Part shown: piece after piece, positions 5,229 through 7,925 of the stretch
Position numbering within the stretch: the first letter of the stretch is position 1
How the letters are laid out: every line of letters starts with the position of its first letter
Source of the DNA: Anaerolineae bacterium
GTDB taxonomy: Bacteria; Chloroflexota; Anaerolineae; JADYZS01
DNA: 7,925 nucleotides
Assembly (NCBI GenBank): GCA_020853075.1
Contig: JADYZS010000420.1
Coordinates: forward strand, 1 to 7,925
Reading direction: 5' to 3'
Notes under the pieces: model-generated
Databases searched by the model: none
What the model saw: the letters and a program-made list of their open reading frames with translations, nothing else
Told to the model about the DNA's origin: nothing
Position numbers and translations under genes: made by a program

Positions 5229-6179
5229 ATGGAAAACATCCAGAAATTCGCAGAAGCCGTCACCCAAAACGTGGAACGGGTCATCGTTGGCAAGCGCGAG
5301 GTCATAGAGTTGATGCTGGTCTCGCTCCTGTGCGAAGGTCACGTCCTCATTGAGGACGTGCCCGGCGTCGGCAAAACGATGCTGGCCCGCGCGATTGCTC
5401 TCTCTTTGGGCGTCAGTTTCAAGCGTCTGCAATGCACGCCCGACCTCCTCCCCAACGACGTGACCGGCGTCTCCGTCTTTAACCAACAGTCGCGCCAGTT
5501 TGATTTCATCCCCGGCCCCGCCTTCGCCCACATCCTGCTGACCGATGAGATAAACCGGGCGACGCCCCGCACGCAATCGGCCCTCCTGGAGTGCATGGGC
5601 GAGCGGCAAATCACGGTGGATGGCGTGACCCGCATCCTCCCTCGTCCCTTCCTCGTCCTGGCGACGCAGAACCCTATTGAGTACGAGGGCACCTTTCCCC
5701 TGCCCGAAGCGCAATTGGATCGCTTCTTGCTGCGCATCAGCCTGGGCTACCCCTCTGCCGCCGACGAGTCGCAGATGCTCCTGAATCTCCGCCGCAAGCA
5801 TCCCATTGAAGAGATAAGCCAGGTGGTGGATGGGATGCAGGTGCCCGCATGGGCACAGCAGGTGTGGGAAGTGCACGTAGATGACACGGTGCGCGAATAC
5901 ATCGTACGTTTAGTGGAAGCGACGCGCCGGCACGACGACCTGGCATTGGGCGCGAGCCCGCGCGGGAGCCTGGCGTTATACAAGGCAAGCCAGGCCCTGG
6001 CCGCGCTGCAGGGCCGCGACTACGTCCTCCCCGATGACGTGAAGAAACTCGCGCCGCTGACCCTGGCCCATCGCTGTATCGTCCATCCGGAGAGCGGCCT
6101 GCGGGGAAAGACCGCCACTGGCATCATCGCCCAACTTCTGGAGAGCGTTCCTCTCAATCTTGGCGACGGCGCGGGGTAA
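5229..6179 (+). CDS. moxR: MoxR-family AAA+ ATPase
   Basis: Cytoplasmic AAA+ ATPase of the MoxR group, which use ATP hydrolysis to mature or remodel protein complexes, often with a VWA-domain partner. At 316 residues it is the normal size. Walker A is PGVGKT (45-50), Walker B ILLTDEINR (102-110, D106/E107), sensor 1 ATQNP (145-149, N148), an LDRF arginine at 165, and sensor 2 GASPRG (241-246, R245), followed by the helical lid to the C-terminus. The MoxR signature EYEGTFPLPEAQLDRF (151-166) is complete, so the enzyme should be active. GGAGGG at 5220-5225 supports the start. MoxR genes are usually followed by DUF58 and VWA genes; here the next gene is mevalonate kinase with its own promoter, so this is an isolated copy whose partner is not in the window. 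Confidence 0.95.
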   Translation: MENIQKFAEAVTQNVERVIVGKREVIELMLVSLLCEGHVLIEDVPGVGKTMLARAIALSLGVSFKRLQCTPDLLPNDVTGVSVFNQQSRQFDFIPGPAFAHILLTDEINRATPRTQSALLECMGERQITVDGVTRILPRPFLVLATQNPIEYEGTFPLPEAQLDRFLLRISLGYPSAADESQMLLNLRRKHPIEEISQVVDGMQVPAWAQQVWEVHVDDTVREYIVRLVEATRRHDDLALGASPRGSLALYKASQALAALQGRDYVLPDDVKKLAPLTLAHRCIVHPESGLRGKTATGIIAQLLESVPLNLGDGAG

Positions 6180-6200
6180 GGGTTTCCGCGTCTCATCCCT

Positions 6201-6229
6201 TTGCCCCGCCTCTGCCCTTGTGCTATACT
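6201..6229 (+). promoter_or_regulatory. Promoter of mevalonate kinase, suggesting a leaderless mRNA
   Basis: TTGCCC (6201-6206), 17-bp spacer, and an extended -10 TGCTATACT (6221-6229; TATACT is 5 of 6). The -10 ends 7 bp before the ATG at 6237, so the expected transcript start coincides with the start codon. No SD is present. Confidence 0.65.
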
Positions 6230-6236
6230 GTGAGCG

Positions 6237-7169
6237 ATGCGAGCCATCGCCTCCGCCCCCGGCAAGGTCATCCTCTTTGGCGAGCACGCGGTCGTCTATG
6301 GGCGGCCTGCCATCGCCGTGCCAGTGGCGCAGGTGCGCGCCACGGCTGAGGTAGCGCCGGGAGTTCCAGGGAGCGGCTTACACCTGGTCGCGGCGGACCT
6401 GGGACGGACGGTATTGCTGGCGGACGCGCCTGCGGACGAACCGTTGGCAGCCATCGCCCGCCTGACGCTGGCCCACCTGGGGATAGAGACCGCGCCTGAT
6501 ACCGTCGTCACCGTCCGTTCAACCATCCCCATCGCCAGCGGCATGGGGAGCGGCGCGGCGGTGAGCAGCGCGCTGACGCGGGCGTTGGCCGCCTACTGCG
6601 GGCGAACTCTTGCGACAGAGGAAGTCTCTGCTCTGGTCTTTGAGGTGGATAAGTTGTACCACGGCACGCCCAGCGGCATTGACAACACCGTGATCGCCTA
6701 CGAGCAGCCGGTCTATTTCGTCAAGGGGGAGCCGCCGCAGCCTTTCCACATCGCTCACCCGTTCACCCTCGTCATCGCCGATACCGGCATCGCCAGCCCA
6801 ACGAAGGTGGCCGTCGGCGACGTGCGCCGCGCCTGGCAGGCCGACACCGACCGCTACGAGAGGCTCTTTGACCGCATCGGCGAGATCGTCCGGCGGGCGC
6901 GTCGGGCTATTGAGCACAGCAACGATGACGCATTAGGGCCGTTGTTGGACGAGAACCACCGCCTCCTGCAAGAGTTGGGCGTCTCCTCGCCGGAATTAGA
7001 CCGGTTGGCGGAGGCCGCCCGCGCCGCGGGCGCGCGGGGGGCCAAACTCAGCGGCGCGGGGCGCGGCGGCAACCTGATTGCGCTGGTTCGGCCCGACCAG
7101 GCAGAAACGGTGAGCGCGGCATTGCGCGCCGCGGGCGCAAGGGGTGTCACCGTGACGCAAGTGGGATAA
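6237..7169 (+). CDS. mvk: Mevalonate kinase (GHMP kinase family)
   Basis: Phosphorylates mevalonate to 5-phosphomevalonate with ATP, a step of the mevalonate route to isopentenyl diphosphate. The 310-residue product is the compact form seen in archaea and bacteria. GHMP motif 1 is SAPGKVILFGEHAVVYG (6-22, with Lys10 and Glu16). Motif 2, the phosphate-binding loop, is PIASGMGSGAAVSSAL (98-113). PSGID (145-149) carries the catalytic Asp149. Motif 3 is KLSGAGRGGN (270-279). HGTPSGIDNT is typical of mevalonate kinase rather than phosphomevalonate kinase. The start is set by the promoter geometry and by motif 1 lying close to the N-terminus. It begins 57 bp after moxR. Mevalonate-pathway genes are known in several Chloroflexota, fitting the host guess. 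No other pathway gene is in the window. Confidence 0.93.
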   Translation: MRAIASAPGKVILFGEHAVVYGRPAIAVPVAQVRATAEVAPGVPGSGLHLVAADLGRTVLLADAPADEPLAAIARLTLAHLGIETAPDTVVTVRSTIPIASGMGSGAAVSSALTRALAAYCGRTLATEEVSALVFEVDKLYHGTPSGIDNTVIAYEQPVYFVKGEPPQPFHIAHPFTLVIADTGIASPTKVAVGDVRRAWQADTDRYERLFDRIGEIVRRARRAIEHSNDDALGPLLDENHRLLQELGVSSPELDRLAEAARAAGARGAKLSGAGRGGNLIALVRPDQAETVSAALRAAGARGVTVTQVG

Positions 7170-7176
7170 TACTTAG

Positions 7177-7353
7177 CCCCCACCCTGACCCTCCCCCGCT
7201 GCGGCGTTGGGGCTGGAAAGCGCCCATGAGTACAGAAGAACGCATCGCTTGCACCTAGTCGGTGCAAGCCGACTGGGCAAGCCGACAGGCGATTACGCGG
7301 GAGAGGGGAGACAATTCCCTCTCCCCTTTGGGGAGAGGGTAGGGTGAGGGGGG
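7177..7353. repeat. G/C-tract palindromic element with CCCTCACCC-type ends
   Basis: The left end (7177-7197: C5, C3, C3, C5 tracts) is an imperfect inverted copy of the right end (7330-7353: G4, G3, G3, G6 tracts). Just inside the right end CCCTCTCCCC (7317-7326) and GGGGAGAGGG (7330-7339) form a perfect 10-bp hairpin with a TTT loop. Each end has four runs of three or more G on one strand with 1-3-nt loops, a canonical G-quadruplex pattern. No gene is contained. Such blocks are often seen as dispersed repeats in Chloroflexota; copy number cannot be judged here. Confidence 0.6.
7247..7289. repeat. Hairpin plus 13-bp tandem repeat
   Basis: GCTTGCACC (7247-7255) and GGTGCAAGC (7261-7269) form a perfect 9-bp stem with a 5-nt loop. 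Overlapping it, GCAAGCCGACTGG (7264-7276) is followed immediately by GCAAGCCGACAGG (7277-7289), 12 of 13 identical. No T-tract follows, so it is a weak candidate for ending mevalonate kinase transcription. It sits inside the larger palindromic element. Confidence 0.5.
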
Positions 7354-7403
7354 ATGGTGCTCCTGACGTCGGCTCATCATCGGCATACCTACCCCTATCA
7401 GAG

Positions 7404-7440
7404 AGGGGACAGGGCTAGGGAAGTCCCGTGGGTGTCCCCT
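7404..7440. repeat. Stem-loop upstream of the DUF559 gene
   Basis: AGGGGACA (7404-7411) and TGTCCCCT (7433-7440) are perfect 8-bp inverted arms around a 21-nt loop that holds a small GGG/CCC stem. It lies 10 bp before an extended -10 box. The region 7170-7539 otherwise holds repeats and no convincing gene. Confidence 0.4.
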
Positions 7441-7450
7441 CCGTCGGGGA

Positions 7451-7459
7451 TGCTATACT
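7451..7459 (+). promoter_or_regulatory. Extended -10 promoter for the DUF559 gene
   Basis: TGCTATACT is identical to the extended -10 of the mevalonate kinase promoter. No recognisable -35 is seen 16-18 bp upstream. The predicted start near 7466 gives a ~74-nt leader that begins at the left 16-bp inverted repeat. Confidence 0.45.
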
Positions 7460-7467
7460 CGCCGTAC

Positions 7468-7483
7468 GGGGTGAGGGGCGATC
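7468..7483. repeat. Left 16-bp inverted repeat flanking the DUF559 gene
   Basis: GGGGTGAGGGGCGATC here is the exact reverse complement of 7907-7922. The pair encloses the DUF559 coding sequence and most of its leader (455 bp outer distance). Confidence 0.8.
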
Positions 7484-7539
7484 CTCGCTACGAAGCCAGC
7501 AACCTAACCAGAAGTGAAGAGCGAACCCTGGAAGCACGT

Positions 7540-7908
7540 ATGGCTGACGAAACTCTCCATCATAACCACCCCGCTATTCTCGCTCGTGCGCGCGAATTGA
7601 GGCGGCCACAGACGCCCGCAGAAAGCAGACTTTGGGCGCGCCTCCGCAACGGGCAATTGGGCGGCTTCAAGTTCCGGCGTCAGCATCCCCTGGGGCGTTT
7701 CATTGTGGACTTCTGCTGCGTTGCATGCCGGCTGGTCGTAGAGATTGACGGCGATTCTCACTCAGAGCAGGTGGCGTACGACGCCGCGCGCACAGAGCGA
7801 ATAAGGGAAAATGGCTATCGTGTTATCCGTTTCTCCAACCGGGATATTGAGCACCGATTGGCAGCCGTGTTGGAAGTCATTCTAGCGGAATGTCGGAAGG
7901 GATTGTGA
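7540..7908 (+). CDS. DUF559-domain endonuclease-like protein
   Basis: Small protein (122 residues) that is almost entirely one DUF559 domain, a Vsr-like member of the PD-(D/E)xK nuclease fold. In order: ARARELRRPQTPAESRLWARL (15-35) with Glu28, FKFRRQHPLG (43-52), FIVDF (54-58) with Asp57, LVVEIDGDSH (65-74) with Glu68/Asp70 and His74, YDAARTERIRENGYRVIRFSN (80-100), and a C-terminal helix. All family signatures are present. The ATG at 7540 is chosen because the domain starts there and its length is typical; the frame is open to 7354, but that stretch is repeat DNA. The upstream GGAAG is a weak SD. The stop codon lies inside the right 16-bp inverted repeat. Genes of this type are widespread, often in multiple copies next to repeats, and their DNA target is generally unknown. 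A role in moving the surrounding repeats is speculation. Confidence 0.85.
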   Translation: MADETLHHNHPAILARARELRRPQTPAESRLWARLRNGQLGGFKFRRQHPLGRFIVDFCCVACRLVVEIDGDSHSEQVAYDAARTERIRENGYRVIRFSNRDIEHRLAAVLEVILAECRKGL

Positions 7909-7922
7909 TCGCCCCTCACCCC
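7907..7922. repeat. Right 16-bp inverted repeat flanking the DUF559 gene
   Basis: GATCGCCCCTCACCCC is the perfect reverse complement of 7468-7483, and its first two bases are part of the DUF559 stop codon. It runs to within 3 bp of the window edge, so the element may continue beyond. Confidence 0.8.
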
Positions 7923-7925
7923 CGC

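Noticed and set aside
5139..5876. 245-residue minus-strand ORF inside moxR
   Set aside because: Shadow of a well-conserved AAA+ gene; no domain, and its end runs into the palindromic repeat.
7264..7289. Short tandem repeat considered as a CRISPR remnant
   Set aside because: Two 13-bp units with no spacer between them and no cas genes.
7354..7539. 62-residue N-terminal extension of the DUF559 protein
   Set aside because: It is translated repeat DNA upstream of the proposed promoter. DUF559 proteins normally begin near the ATG at 7540.

Overview
The window looks like a piece of a moderately GC-rich genome from the Chloroflexota (Anaerolineae-like). This is inferred from several things together: a bacterial mevalonate kinase, a LarA-family racemase, a surface protein with a Pro-Thr linker, sigma-70-type promoters with extended -10 boxes, and a DUF559 gene set among CCCTCACCC-type repeats. 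No rRNA, tRNA or CRISPR array is visible.

Layout. Minus strand, 1-2302: a LarA-type (nickel-pincer) 2-hydroxyacid racemase/epimerase followed 7 bp later by an MFS transporter that runs off the left edge. Together they form a likely two-gene uptake-and-epimerisation operon. The divergent intergenic region 2303-2717 is rich in control signals: a perfect inverted repeat (TAGTACT/AGTACTA), a C14 tract touching the -35 box of a strong promoter, operator-like dyads over the -10/start region, and a ~200-nt structured leader containing a full-length Shine-Dalgarno sequence. Plus strand, 2718-4951: a three-gene operon encoding a membrane-anchored Cys-containing extracellular protein and two tandemly duplicated lipoproteins that resemble the DUF4367 family, closed by a strong hairpin terminator. 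This operon is the best candidate for an undescribed envelope system.

Plus strand, 5081-7169: an 88-bp palindromic repeat element lies just upstream of a consensus promoter and a MoxR-family AAA+ ATPase. Next comes mevalonate kinase, whose promoter position suggests a leaderless mRNA. From 7177 to the end the sequence is repeat-rich: a G-rich palindromic element, further hairpins, and a small DUF559 (Vsr/PD-(D/E)xK-like) nuclease gene enclosed by a perfect 16-bp inverted repeat. This looks like a mobile or spreading unit.

Functional reading. The LarA/MFS pair is plausibly for hydroxyacid metabolism, mevalonate kinase for isoprenoid (membrane lipid) synthesis, and MoxR for metal insertion or complex maturation. 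The lipoprotein operon acts at the cell surface under a promoter that may be phase-variable. The right end appears to be mobile accessory DNA.
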